This document shows positions 22,198-30,513 of a stretch of 33,651 nucleotides of DNA, one piece after another. The translations under genes and the position numbers were made by a program. Position 1 is the first letter of the stretch, and each line of letters starts with the position of its first letter. The notes below the pieces were generated by a model that had not been told where the DNA came from, ran no database searches, and was given only the letters and a program-made list of their open reading frames with translations. The stretch spans positions 1 to 33,651 of the forward strand of contig PFDQ01000019.1 in NCBI GenBank assembly GCA_002772815.1, written 5' to 3'. Source of the DNA: Candidatus Peregrinibacteria bacterium CG10_big_fil_rev_8_21_14_0_10_42_8 (GTDB lineage Bacteria; Patescibacteriota; Gracilibacteria; Peribacterales; Peribacteraceae).

Positions 22198-23586
22198 TCA
22201 TACAGAAACTTCGTCCGTCTTTCTATGGAGAATGCTATGAAGAAGAAGTGTCGTACTCATGACAATAAGTGGAGTGAGGTGAATGAGTCCTCTGGCGTAT
22301 CCTGTCTGGTTTAATGCTTCAATATACAAACTTGTAAACATATAGATAGGAAGTTGTCCAAGCCATACAATAACGATAAAGCCAATAAGAATGTTCATTG
22401 GTGTAAAGAGAACTCGTTTCCATTGTGTAAGACAAAGCCCCACAAAAAGCACAGGAAGGAGGTTCCAGTTTCCTTCAAGGAGAGTATTGAATTTTATGGC
22501 AGAGAGAACTCCTGCATGCCATTCAATATCAAATGAAGAAATACTCTTTGCATTTCCAAACGTTAGTCCATAGTGCCATTTAAAAGCGATCCATGGGATA
22601 ATGCATGCCATAATGAAAACCCCATACCATGCAATGGTTTGCTTTTTCTCAGATGGTGTAAATTTTGCAAAAAACATACCAACGACAAGAATCAAAACAA
22701 TCGGTGGTAGATGCAGTAGCAGCGCTTCATTTTTTGAGAATACAAGAAGTGCAGTGACGAGGGATGCAATACGGATGAAGCTCATACGAACTGCTCCAGT
22801 ATTCTGTACTGCAAAGAACAGCCAGCTTACACTCAAGAAGATCAAAATACTGAGATAGAGATCTGCGTAGGCAATCATCCCATGCATAGAATACAGAGGA
22901 ATACTGCTAAGGAGATACACACCAAGCATCGCCCATGGGAGTGACAAAAGTCGTCTCAGTGCAAAGAAAACAAGTGCAAGTGCACATATGTACCAGACAA
23001 TGTGAACACTGTTTACTAGACCTTCATGCCAATCTCCGTTGAGGTTTGCAAGCCATGTCTTCATCATTGGTACAGCCTGAGGGTAGGATGCAACACCGTT
23101 GTCTTTTCCTGGTTCTATTTCGAGAATCAGTTCTTGTTGAACGAAAAATGCTTTACCGCGCATGTTCCAGTTATTCATGACATCATCGTAGTATGGTGGG
23201 CCAATGAGGAAGATGAACCCAGCAACAAGCTTTGCTGCTATCCACAAGCCAAGAATACCAGTAAGAATTTTTTGCCATAGTAAGAGCTTTTCTACTCTCT
23301 GTTTAGGGCTTTTTGGTAATTCATTTCTTTTGAAGAAGCAGTATCCACCAAGGAGTACAGCAGAGAAAAGCTGAACACTCAGCATCCCAATAAGTGATAA
23401 ATCGATGACTCCAATGATATGGAGAATAAACGTATCGAACATTGTTCCAATGATTCCAATGCAGAGACCTGCAACAATTCGCTCAGCTTGGAAAAGCACA
23501 GGAGTCTTTCCTTCAAGAATACGTAAGACGCTCCAACCAATAATAGTAGGGAGAGCAAGGCCGAGTGGTAACCAAAGATATGTCAT
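22198..23586 (-). CDS. Polytopic membrane protein, ArnT/PMT glycosyltransferase-like
   Basis: 462 residues, about ten to twelve membrane helices. The loop after helix four (YYDDVMNNWNMRGKAF and EIEPGKDNGVASYPQAVPMM) carries acidic residues as in lipid-linked sugar transferases of the GT39/GT83 type. It probably adds a sugar from a polyprenyl carrier to an envelope component. The start overlaps the stop of the upstream secreted protein by one base (TAATG), implying coupled translation and perhaps one complex. Family assignment is by topology and loop pattern only. Confidence 0.6.
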   Translation of the reverse strand: MTYLWLPLGLALPTIIGWSVLRILEGKTPVLFQAERIVAGLCIGIIGTMFDTFILHIIGVIDLSLIGMLSVQLFSAVLLGGYCFFKRNELPKSPKQRVEKLLLWQKILTGILGLWIAAKLVAGFIFLIGPPYYDDVMNNWNMRGKAFFVQQELILEIEPGKDNGVASYPQAVPMMKTWLANLNGDWHEGLVNSVHIVWYICALALVFFALRRLLSLPWAMLGVYLLSSIPLYSMHGMIAYADLYLSILIFLSVSWLFFAVQNTGAVRMSFIRIASLVTALLVFSKNEALLLHLPPIVLILVVGMFFAKFTPSEKKQTIAWYGVFIMACIIPWIAFKWHYGLTFGNAKSISSFDIEWHAGVLSAIKFNTLLEGNWNLLPVLFVGLCLTQWKRVLFTPMNILIGFIVIVWLGQLPIYMFTSLYIEALNQTGYARGLIHLTPLIVMSTTLLLHSILHRKTDEVSV

Positions 23587-24731
23587 TAACGAGTAAGGAA
23601 AACGAAAGAACCAGGTTCGAAATTGAGCATCACATCACCAGGAGGAGAAATTACTTCTCCACCAAGAGTGAGCCTTCCACTCTCATCGATTTGTATATCG
23701 CGCCTGTTATAAACAACCCATGTCTCGATGTCATCCGTTGCATTATCAAGCGTGACTGGTAGTGCAGGGTATGCAGTGTAGAGGAGTGTGCTCCAAAATG
23801 GCCATCCATGAGATGCAAGGAAGACATAGTTCTCTTTCCCTTCTGTATACTCTGTAACAAGTTGGCTAAACGCGGCAAAGCTTCCACGGTCTCGGTAGTC
23901 TTTCAGTTCGTATGGTTTGCTCCACCACGTTTTTATGTCTGTATTGGCGTAACTGATAATTTCTGCTCCCATACGTGCATCATAGAGGATCCATAGACAG
24001 GCAAAGAGAACAAAGAAAGCAGTCACTGCCTTTCGTCCGATTCTTCGCTTACGCCAGAGAGCAAGAATAAGCCCAAGTCCGAGGATGTAATAAAAGCCTA
24101 TATTCCAAGAGTCTGCAACTGGAGGGAACTCTGTAAAGAGTGCAGCGTATTGGTTTGCTGAGTAGGTCATGAGTGGACCCCAAAGAAAATTGATACTGTA
24201 GGCTCTTGCTTGGTCTAGCGTAAAGAATGTTTTAAACGGATATACAAAAGCGTTCGTCGAGCTTTCACCAGAAAATTCCATTTTCTGAAGGACAAAATCT
24301 ATATTTGGCATCAGTACAAAACCAATACGATCGCTTCGTGCGTTCCATTCAGGAACCTTGTTCATATTTAAGACCAACTGTTGTGGAGTGCTGCTCGCTA
24401 CAAAATCTACGGGAACTTGGTATACTTCATCCTCTTTCATTCCAGGTGCGCGCCAGATGAAAATCCCTTTTCCTCCTGTTGGGGATGTGTAGGTTGTAGA
24501 GATTGTATCGACGCTATGACGAAGCTTACTGACTTTTACAATCTGCCCTGCTGTATCTGTTTGAATAGAAAGCCCTTGAGGCATCAGTTGTACACTAGTG
24601 AGATTCACCGTATTCCATCCTTCGAGCTTATCCTGATTTTGCAAATCCCAGACTGTCACATTTTTTGCAGCACATACTGCTGGAGTAGTGAGAATGACAA
24701 GCCCAAGAAAAAATAATGATAAACGGTTCAT
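23586..24731 (-). CDS. Secreted/membrane protein coupled to glycosyltransferase-like gene
   Basis: 381 residues with a signal peptide (MNRLSLFFLGLVILTTPAVCAA), an extracytoplasmic beta-rich domain to about residue 205 (a carbohydrate-binding-like pattern DLQNQDKLEGW...), two hydrophobic helices around residues 210-255, then a second external domain. I do not recognise the family. It lies 12 bases after AlaRS and shares one base with the next gene, so it is probably a partner of the membrane glycosyltransferase-like protein. Confidence 0.65.
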   Translation of the reverse strand: MNRLSLFFLGLVILTTPAVCAAKNVTVWDLQNQDKLEGWNTVNLTSVQLMPQGLSIQTDTAGQIVKVSKLRHSVDTISTTYTSPTGGKGIFIWRAPGMKEDEVYQVPVDFVASSTPQQLVLNMNKVPEWNARSDRIGFVLMPNIDFVLQKMEFSGESSTNAFVYPFKTFFTLDQARAYSINFLWGPLMTYSANQYAALFTEFPPVADSWNIGFYYILGLGLILALWRKRRIGRKAVTAFFVLFACLWILYDARMGAEIISYANTDIKTWWSKPYELKDYRDRGSFAAFSQLVTEYTEGKENYVFLASHGWPFWSTLLYTAYPALPVTLDNATDDIETWVVYNRRDIQIDESGRLTLGGEVISPPGDVMLNFEPGSFVFLTR

Positions 24732-24743
24732 AACACAATAATA

Positions 24744-26543
24744 TCAGGAAGAGGCTTCAGTTGCGACTTCTATAGCATCTGGACCACCAGAGATAACTGC
24801 TTTAATACGTCGAACTCCAGACGAAGAGCTCTCCTCTTTTTTGAGAGTAAAGTGTCCAATCATTCCTGTTCTTGCAACGTGAGGCCCTCCACATACTTCT
24901 TTAGAGAAGTCTCCCATACTGTAGACCTTCACTTCATCACCATATTTTTCACCAAAGACACCAATTGCACCTTCGTCCATTGCCTTGTCTGGTGTGGTGA
25001 GGTGGTAGCTAACAGGGTAATCGTCATCGATTGCCTTATTAACAATATCTTCAACTTCTTTCTTTTGTTCATCTGACATTTTTTCGGAGTGAGAGAAATC
25101 AAACCGAAGACGCTCTGCAGTAATGTTTGATCCTTTCTGAAAGACATGCTTTCCAAGGACGATACGAAGAGCTGCATTCAGCAAGTGTGTTGCCGTATGA
25201 AGTTTTGTTGTTTCAACACTGTGGTCTGCAAGCCCTCCTGCAAACTTTTGTTCTGAACCTTTCCGGCTAAGGTCTTGGTGAGCCTTGAAGGCAATATCGT
25301 AATCATCTTCATTAATAGTAAATCCCTGCTCGCTGACAATCTCTCTTGTCAGTTCTAGTGGGAAACCATACGTGTCATATAAATGGAAAGCATCAGTCCC
25401 TGCAATAATAGAGCCTGTTGTATCTGCCATTACTTTCTCTAGTTGCTTTGTTCCTGCAAGAAGAGTTTTTCCGAATTGTTCTTCTTCTTGTGCCAAAGTA
25501 TCGGCAATCATTTTTTCTTGTTCTTTGATATACCCATAAATATGTCCGTACTGAGTCACAACTTCATCAGAGATTTGCGCACAGAAGCTACCATCAGTTT
25601 CTATGCCTAGTTGCTTAGCGCTACGAATAGCACGACGGATTATTTTTCGGAGCACATAAGACTGGTCGACATTTCCAGGCTTTACTCCATCAGCAATAAT
25701 AAAGGTCGCTGCTTTGATGTGATCTGTAACAATACGTTCATGACGAACGTCACTCTGCGGTGCGAGTCTTTGGACTCGATCCATAATTGGTTTCATGCGA
25801 TCTGTCTCATAGACGTTATCAACCTCTTGCATAACTTGTGCTACTCGCTCCAATCCCATTCCTGTATCAACATTTTGTTGAGTGAGTGGTTCAAATTGTC
25901 CAGATTCAGTTTTGTTGTACTGCATGAAAACATCGTTCCAGATTTCTAGCCATTCGTGGTCGTTGACCTCTGGGTTCCCGTGGGGTTCTCCTTCGCCAAT
26001 CCAATAAAACATCTCAGTATCAGGGCCACATGGGCCAGTAAGTCCAGCCGGACCCCACCAGTTATCTTTTTTAGGAAGGAATCCAATGCGATCTTCAGGC
26101 ATACCGGCATTCATCCAGTATCCTGCTGCTTCTGTATCTTTTGGGGCATCGTTATCTCCTTCAAAACAGGTAACAGAAAGCATTTTTTTATCGATTCCGA
26201 GGACATCTGTTAAAAATTCGTAACTCATAGTAATTGCTTCTTCTTTAAAATAATCACCAAGACTCCAGTTTCCAAGCATTTCAAACATTGTGAGATGCGA
26301 TGCATCGCCAACTTCATCAATGTCCTGTGTTCGTACACAGCGTTGTACATCGCAAAGCCTATTGCCTCCAGGGTGCTTTTCCCCAATAAGGTAGGGGACG
26401 AGCGGGTGCATTCCTGCTGTCGTAAACAGCACTGTAGGGTCGTTTTCTGGTACCAATCGCGCACCTGGAATTACTGTATGGCTCTTCGATTGGAAGAAAT
26501 CGAGGTATGCTTGCCGAATATCATCTGTGCTAATTGGAGGCAT
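24744..26543 (-). CDS. alaS: Alanyl-tRNA synthetase, short form without C-terminal domain
   Basis: 599 residues, against about 875 in most bacteria. It charges tRNA-Ala with alanine in the cytoplasm. The class II catalytic core is complete (LFTTAGMHPLVPYL, CVRTQDIDEVG, DTGMGLERVAQV). The editing domain has HTATHLLNAAL at about 450-460 and CGGPH at about 548-552, the zinc/editing residues. The protein stops right after, so the DHHA1/C-Ala region is absent, as reported in Patescibacteria and some organelles. ATG 26543 follows TATTCT (26558-26553) by nine bases with no Shine-Dalgarno site, so the mRNA is probably near leaderless. First of seven co-directional genes. Confidence 0.95.
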   Translation of the reverse strand: MPPISTDDIRQAYLDFFQSKSHTVIPGARLVPENDPTVLFTTAGMHPLVPYLIGEKHPGGNRLCDVQRCVRTQDIDEVGDASHLTMFEMLGNWSLGDYFKEEAITMSYEFLTDVLGIDKKMLSVTCFEGDNDAPKDTEAAGYWMNAGMPEDRIGFLPKKDNWWGPAGLTGPCGPDTEMFYWIGEGEPHGNPEVNDHEWLEIWNDVFMQYNKTESGQFEPLTQQNVDTGMGLERVAQVMQEVDNVYETDRMKPIMDRVQRLAPQSDVRHERIVTDHIKAATFIIADGVKPGNVDQSYVLRKIIRRAIRSAKQLGIETDGSFCAQISDEVVTQYGHIYGYIKEQEKMIADTLAQEEEQFGKTLLAGTKQLEKVMADTTGSIIAGTDAFHLYDTYGFPLELTREIVSEQGFTINEDDYDIAFKAHQDLSRKGSEQKFAGGLADHSVETTKLHTATHLLNAALRIVLGKHVFQKGSNITAERLRFDFSHSEKMSDEQKKEVEDIVNKAIDDDYPVSYHLTTPDKAMDEGAIGVFGEKYGDEVKVYSMGDFSKEVCGGPHVARTGMIGHFTLKKEESSSSGVRRIKAVISGGPDAIEVATEASS

Positions 26544-26552
26544 GTGAAAGCC

Positions 26553-26558
26553 AGAATA
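26553..26558 (-). promoter_or_regulatory. -10 box of the alaS-led operon
   Basis: TATTCT (26558-26553) nine bases before ATG 26543. No clear -35 hexamer. Divergent from the promoter at 26614-26642. Confidence 0.4.
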
Positions 26559-26613
26559 TCAATGTTTGAGACTAAATGCGACTATTTCATGGTCTTCCCT
26601 ACGTGTATTTTTT

Positions 26614-26642
26614 TTGACATTCTAAAAAGAGAGGCATACCCT
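26614..26642 (+). promoter_or_regulatory. Leaderless promoter of RsbW-like kinase gene
   Basis: Perfect TTGACA (26614-26619), 17 bases, TACCCT (26637-26642), then eight bases to ATG 26651. The weak -10 with ideal -35 and spacing suggests a modest or activated promoter. Confidence 0.5.
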
Positions 26643-26650
26643 TTTGAGCT

Positions 26651-27268
26651 ATGAGCAGTTCACTTGATACCGACATAGATCTATCTGATTCAATTATTGG
26701 ACTTGATGGACCTCCATACGTAGAGCTTCAGAATATTGAAGTAGCCTCATGGGATGTAAGAAATCAGCTCATAAAGCAATTAGAAGATGCTGTAGTGCGA
26801 GGGGATTTACAAAGACAATCAGTTTTCTCTTCAAGGGAGAGGGTTTTAGGTGTTCAGAAGAAGTTGGAAGAGAGAATGTTAGCAATATTACAGGCAGAGG
26901 ATAAAAAAGAGTTTGCAGTGCGTTGGATTATTGGAGAAGTATGCGTAAATAGTGGTATCTCACATGGTAATGAAGCAGATCCTTCTAAGATATTTGAAAC
27001 TATGCATGGCATAGATACACAATCAAATGCAGCGATAGTATACATCGGAGACCAAGGTTCAGGCTTTAACCCTTTAGAGGTGCCAGATCCAACAGCTTCT
27101 TTTGATAGGATCGAAAAATCGTCGGGTAGAGGATTGCATACCATGGACGAGTTGCAGTTACGTAAACTAGGAGAAGGCGCACAGGGTATCTATCTTCCTA
27201 TGTATGAGGGTAGTGCTATGTGTAGAGAGTTCGTTTTGAAAATACCTTTGGATAGGGCAGAAGTTTGA
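26651..27268 (+). CDS. RsbW/SpoIIAB-like HATPase protein
   Basis: 205 residues. The C-terminal half (about 90-205) has the GHKL ATPase signature: EVCVNSGISHGNE at about 98-110 (N-box), IGDQGSGFNP at about 135-144 (G1) and SSGRGLHTMDEL at about 157-168 (G2). This is the single-domain serine-kinase/anti-sigma-factor type that controls partner switching, and not a two-component sensor. The N-terminal about 85 residues hold a coiled helix (QRQSVFSSRERVLGVQKKLEERML). No anti-anti-sigma partner is next to it. It is monocistronic or leads the DsbB operon across a 199-base gap. Confidence 0.75.
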   Translation: MSSSLDTDIDLSDSIIGLDGPPYVELQNIEVASWDVRNQLIKQLEDAVVRGDLQRQSVFSSRERVLGVQKKLEERMLAILQAEDKKEFAVRWIIGEVCVNSGISHGNEADPSKIFETMHGIDTQSNAAIVYIGDQGSGFNPLEVPDPTASFDRIEKSSGRGLHTMDELQLRKLGEGAQGIYLPMYEGSAMCREFVLKIPLDRAEV

Positions 27269-27284
27269 ATACATTTTTTACTCT

Positions 27285-27299
27285 CTTATACGGTATAAG
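27285..27299. repeat. Perfect 7-bp palindrome downstream of kinase gene
   Basis: CTTATAC (27285-27291), centre G, GTATAAG (27293-27299). No T-run follows in the rightward direction, so it is more likely a protein-binding site than a terminator. The remaining intergenic bases to 27467 show only the TATAAT box at 27427-27432. Confidence 0.4.
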
Positions 27300-27426
27300 A
27301 CATATGGATCACCTGCATATCTCATAGTATGCAAAAGAAAGGTAGGCACTTTTTCTATAGGACGTCGGATACGGAAGAGTAAAGATTCTGAAAGATCCTG
27401 GAACTCTCACCAAAACCAATGACCAG

Positions 27427-27432
27427 TATAAT
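27427..27432 (+). promoter_or_regulatory. -10 box upstream of dsbB
   Basis: Perfect TATAAT, no clear -35. Expected start near 27439, giving a 29-base leader to ATG 27468 without a Shine-Dalgarno match. Confidence 0.45.
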
Positions 27433-27467
27433 TATATAGATGTTTCATACATTTTCGAGCATAATAA

Positions 27468-28058
27468 ATGCGCTTGATACCCATCATATCTATGCCTCTC
27501 TACCTCCAAGACCCTTACTACTTTAGTACTGCGATTGCAGTACTTGTCATTGCTCTACAGGTGGCAGCAGTATTCACAATACTATTGATGCTTTTTGCAT
27601 CACCATCATCAAATAAGTACTTGGCATTTCTTGCTCAACATGCAATAGGGCTTGCCTTCACTGTCGTCGTTGTCGCTGTAACAAGCAGTATGACATATTC
27701 AGATATCTTTCACATGAACCCTTGCAAGCTCTGTTGGTATCAGCGGATTTTCATTTTTCCACAGGTGATACTCCTTGGTATGGCTTTGCTCAAGAAGCAT
27801 ACCAACATCATTACAGATTATAGCTTGGTGTTTGCATGCATTGCTGCGCCTATCTCTGTATTTCATTACCTATTACAGATAACAGATGCTCCAGCTGTTC
27901 ATGCATTCGCCCCATGTGATGTGACTGGTCAGGCACCATCGTGTTCAGGCTTTTATGTTCATATGTATGGGTATGTCACTATCCCACTTATGGCACTCAC
28001 AACATCTCTTGTTATTGCGTTACTCATGGTACTTCGGAAAAGAGCTGTCATTTCCTAG
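27468..28058 (+). CDS. dsbB: Disulfide bond formation protein B (DsbB/BdbC)
   Basis: 196 residues, about five membrane helices. The first redox pair is in NPCKLCWYQR at about residues 84-93 (C-x-x-C). The second pair is in PCDVTGQAPSC at about 149-159, the loop that passes electrons onward. DsbB reoxidises an extracytoplasmic DsbA-like thiol oxidase using quinone. An extra N-terminal helix (about 16-44) precedes the usual four. It leads a rightward set with a pyruvyl transferase 32 bases on. Its substrates may include the cysteine-rich EGF-like and 716-1114 proteins, an inference. Confidence 0.9.
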   Translation: MRLIPIISMPLYLQDPYYFSTAIAVLVIALQVAAVFTILLMLFASPSSNKYLAFLAQHAIGLAFTVVVVAVTSSMTYSDIFHMNPCKLCWYQRIFIFPQVILLGMALLKKHTNIITDYSLVFACIAAPISVFHYLLQITDAPAVHAFAPCDVTGQAPSCSGFYVHMYGYVTIPLMALTTSLVIALLMVLRKRAVIS

Positions 28059-28090
28059 AAAAATACGAGACGAGGGCGTACGTTGCGACC

Positions 28091-29164
28091 GTGTATACAG
28101 ATGATAAACCGGTTGGCATTGTTACGTTTCAGTGTTCATTAAATGAGGGGTCACAGGTGCAAGCATGGGCAATGAAGCAGTTAATGGATAGAACATTCGG
28201 AAAGAGTGTGATTGTTGATTATTTCCCAGTGGAAAGAATGCACTATCAAAATGAGCATTGGGATGTACCAAAGGTAAGCTCGTATAGTGATATTATTGGA
28301 AAGCAGTGCCTGTCGCCATATGCAGAAGATGCCAATGCTGCTGCGGAATGGATAGATAGCAATTGCACGGCGGCAGTCTTCGGGAGTGATGAAATTTGGC
28401 GTTTCCAAGCAGATAAGCACCCAAATACACTCTCATTACCAAATATATATTTCGGAAACGGTGTGCATGTGCCAAAAGCAGCGTATGCAGTAAGTATTGG
28501 GGAGTCTCGACTGGAGGATCTTTCTCATGAGCAAATAAGTGCTCTATCACAAGAGTTACAACAGTTTTGTTTTATCGGTGTGCGTGATGAAGCTACACAT
28601 AGATGTGTCTCCACAGTAGTGCCACACAAAGAGCGTTACCTTTTTCATGTACCAGACCCAACATTCGGTGTGCAATTGCCACTGCAAAAACGATGGACTA
28701 TGAGAGCACGGTTTGCTGAGGTTGGGCTCGATATTTCACAGCCAATTGCTGTGCTTATTCCAAGTTTTAGAAATAATATTACCCTCGATGATGTTGCACA
28801 CCTCACGCTAGAAGGTTACCAAGTAGCCAGTATGTACGATGTGCAAGGAGTGGTATCACTAGAACCGCTTCGGCTTTCTCCGCTTGACTGGTTTGCAGCG
28901 ATTGCAGCAAGTGATTTTGTGGTTACAACGCGAATGCATGGCTTAATAGCTGCACTCATCGGCAATGTGCCAGTTGCAGTCTTAAGTAATAAACAAAAAT
29001 TACAGGCATTAGTATCAGATTTCTCACTTCCGACTGGCACAGCAACCGACATTGCACAACAATGGTCGCATGATGTTGTGGAAGAAAAAAAGAAAGAATA
29101 CTATCGGTTGCACCAAGAAGCTCTCAGAAATATGCACGCTGCGCTTGCACGAACCTCTCAGTAA
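28091..29164 (+). CDS. Polysaccharide pyruvyl transferase (CsaB/PS_pyruv_trans family)
   Basis: About 357 residues from GTG 28091. The N-terminus PVGIVTFQCSLNEGSQVQAWAM is the expected start of the family. FGSDEIWRF at about 97-105, GVRDEATHRCV at about 165-175 and TTRMHGLIAALIGNVPV at about 279-295 are its conserved blocks (SD-x-W, RE/RDE, R-x-HG). These enzymes move pyruvate from PEP to a cell-wall sugar, creating an anchor for S-layer proteins. The open frame extends up to 27941 inside dsbB, but GTG 28091 fits the family start and does not overlap. It overlaps murB by 20 bases. Confidence 0.85.
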   Translation: MYTDDKPVGIVTFQCSLNEGSQVQAWAMKQLMDRTFGKSVIVDYFPVERMHYQNEHWDVPKVSSYSDIIGKQCLSPYAEDANAAAEWIDSNCTAAVFGSDEIWRFQADKHPNTLSLPNIYFGNGVHVPKAAYAVSIGESRLEDLSHEQISALSQELQQFCFIGVRDEATHRCVSTVVPHKERYLFHVPDPTFGVQLPLQKRWTMRARFAEVGLDISQPIAVLIPSFRNNITLDDVAHLTLEGYQVASMYDVQGVVSLEPLRLSPLDWFAAIAASDFVVTTRMHGLIAALIGNVPVAVLSNKQKLQALVSDFSLPTGTATDIAQQWSHDVVEEKKKEYYRLHQEALRNMHAALARTSQ

Positions 29165-29990
29165 ACACTGTACGATGCATATTGGCGGTCCAGCAGAAGC
29201 AATGGCTTTCCCAGAGACAATTGATGAGTTCATCGCAGTAGTGGACTATTGCCAGCGGTCAAACTATGCCTATCGGGTAGTTGGTAATGGTTCAAATATT
29301 ATTTTTGACGATGCTGGGTTTGCAGGTGTTGTGATTAAGACATCAAAAATGAAGCATATATCTTTTATTAATGATCATCAGGTATATGTCGAAGCTGGAA
29401 TGTCGAATCAGGCTTTTATTCTTCAGTGTCACGAGCGGAATATGGGTGGTTTGGAGTACTTGTATTCTGTACCAGGTACAGTAGGAGGAGCTATATTTAT
29501 GAATGCAGGAAGGGGAAAAGAGCACAATCTCTTCATTGGTCAGAAGGTATTGAGTGTTGATATATGGGATGGACAAACAAGGCGAACACTATCTGCTCGT
29601 GACTGTGAGTTTGATAATAGGCAGTCTGTTTTTCATCATCATCGTGATTGGATCATTTTGGGTGTATTACTTGTAATGAAAAAGATTTCTCCAGAAGAGG
29701 GGAAGGAGCTGATACGTGAACGTATGGAATTTGTGAATGCCAATCAGCACCGTATGCTTCCTAATTGTGGCACTGTATTCCGAAGTGGATTCCATCAAAC
29801 ACTATTTCCTCAGCTGCCATTACGTGTTGGGCATATTGTGACACCTAATAATAATGCAAACTGGATCTTAAATGAGGGGGGCGCTTTAGCATGCCAAGCC
29901 ATGCAACTAGTTGAAATGATAGAGGAAGAGCACAAGAAAAATAATCTCCCTGTGCCAGTGCGTGAAATAGAGTTTATCCCTACTGCATAG
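29145..29990 (+). CDS. murB: UDP-N-acetylenolpyruvoylglucosamine reductase (MurB), divergent
   Basis: 281 residues from TTG 29145, which reads LHEPLSKHCTMHIGGPA, the normal MurB opening. The FAD-binding block VGNGSNIIFDDAGF at about 42-55 and VPGTVGGAIFMNAG at about 108-121 are clear. NRQSVF at about 162 and CGTVFRSG at about 208 stand for the arginine and serine catalytic segments. The ending differs from usual: GHIVTPNNNANWILNEGG replaces the common VS-x-x-HANFI block, and REIEFIPT carries the last glutamate. It makes UDP-MurNAc for peptidoglycan. The open frame from 29052 would overlap the upstream gene by 113 bases; TTG 29145 leaves a normal 20-base overlap. Confidence 0.8.
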   Translation: MHEPLSKHCTMHIGGPAEAMAFPETIDEFIAVVDYCQRSNYAYRVVGNGSNIIFDDAGFAGVVIKTSKMKHISFINDHQVYVEAGMSNQAFILQCHERNMGGLEYLYSVPGTVGGAIFMNAGRGKEHNLFIGQKVLSVDIWDGQTRRTLSARDCEFDNRQSVFHHHRDWIILGVLLVMKKISPEEGKELIRERMEFVNANQHRMLPNCGTVFRSGFHQTLFPQLPLRVGHIVTPNNNANWILNEGGALACQAMQLVEMIEEEHKKNNLPVPVREIEFIPTA

Positions 29991-30513
29991 CACGATCTTT
30001 TATTTTGACTGCAGGTACACCTGTATACACACCATAAGGCTCTGTACTGTGTGTCACAACTGCTCCCGCACCAATAACACAGCCTTTGGCAATAGTTACA
30101 CCGTCTAGAATCTTTGCACCTGCGCCAATCCACACATCATCTTCAATTGTTATTCCAAGTGTCGTCAGTCCCTGTTGTCGAATTAGCTTATGAGGATCAG
30201 AATACACATGGTTCGCAGGAATAATAGTAGTTCCAGCGGCAATGCGGACGTCGTTACCGATCGTAAGGTTGCCATGTCCAAAGAGGAGGCAATAAGGATT
30301 AATCGAACAGTGAGAGCCAATAGTAATTGTACCGCCACGAGAACCTAGTATAGCACCATGTAATACAACGGTATTATTACCAATACGAATACATCCTCCT
30401 CCTGATGTATCAAGAATTGCACTCTTTGCTATTTTCACCCCTTTGCCTCTAGAAATGTTAGATGATTGAAACCTTGAGATTGCGCGATATATGGATGTAA
30501 ATACTGTTTTCAT
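29980..30513 (-). CDS. Hexapeptide-repeat O-acetyltransferase
   Basis: 177 residues, mostly left-handed beta-helix repeats ([LIV]-G-x4): IRIGNNTVVLHGAIL, ITIGSHCSINPY, LTIGNDVRIAAGTTI, ITIEDDVWIGAGAKI, and the ending GVYTGVPAVKIKDR. The His in PANHVYSD at about 103 is the usual acetyl-CoA general base. It likely acetylates a sugar of a surface glycan. Its ATG overlaps the glycosyltransferase-like stop by four bases, and its stop overlaps the convergent murB end by 11. Confidence 0.85.
   Translation of the reverse strand: MKTVFTSIYRAISRFQSSNISRGKGVKIAKSAILDTSGGGCIRIGNNTVVLHGAILGSRGGTITIGSHCSINPYCLLFGHGNLTIGNDVRIAAGTTIIPANHVYSDPHKLIRQQGLTTLGITIEDDVWIGAGAKILDGVTIAKGCVIGAGAVVTHSTEPYGVYTGVPAVKIKDRAMQ

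Noticed and set aside
27440-27526. 28-codon ORF starting exactly at leaderless distance from TATAAT, ahead of dsbB
   Set aside because: It overlaps the dsbB start in another frame and shows no protein character; could be a leader peptide but evidence is thin.
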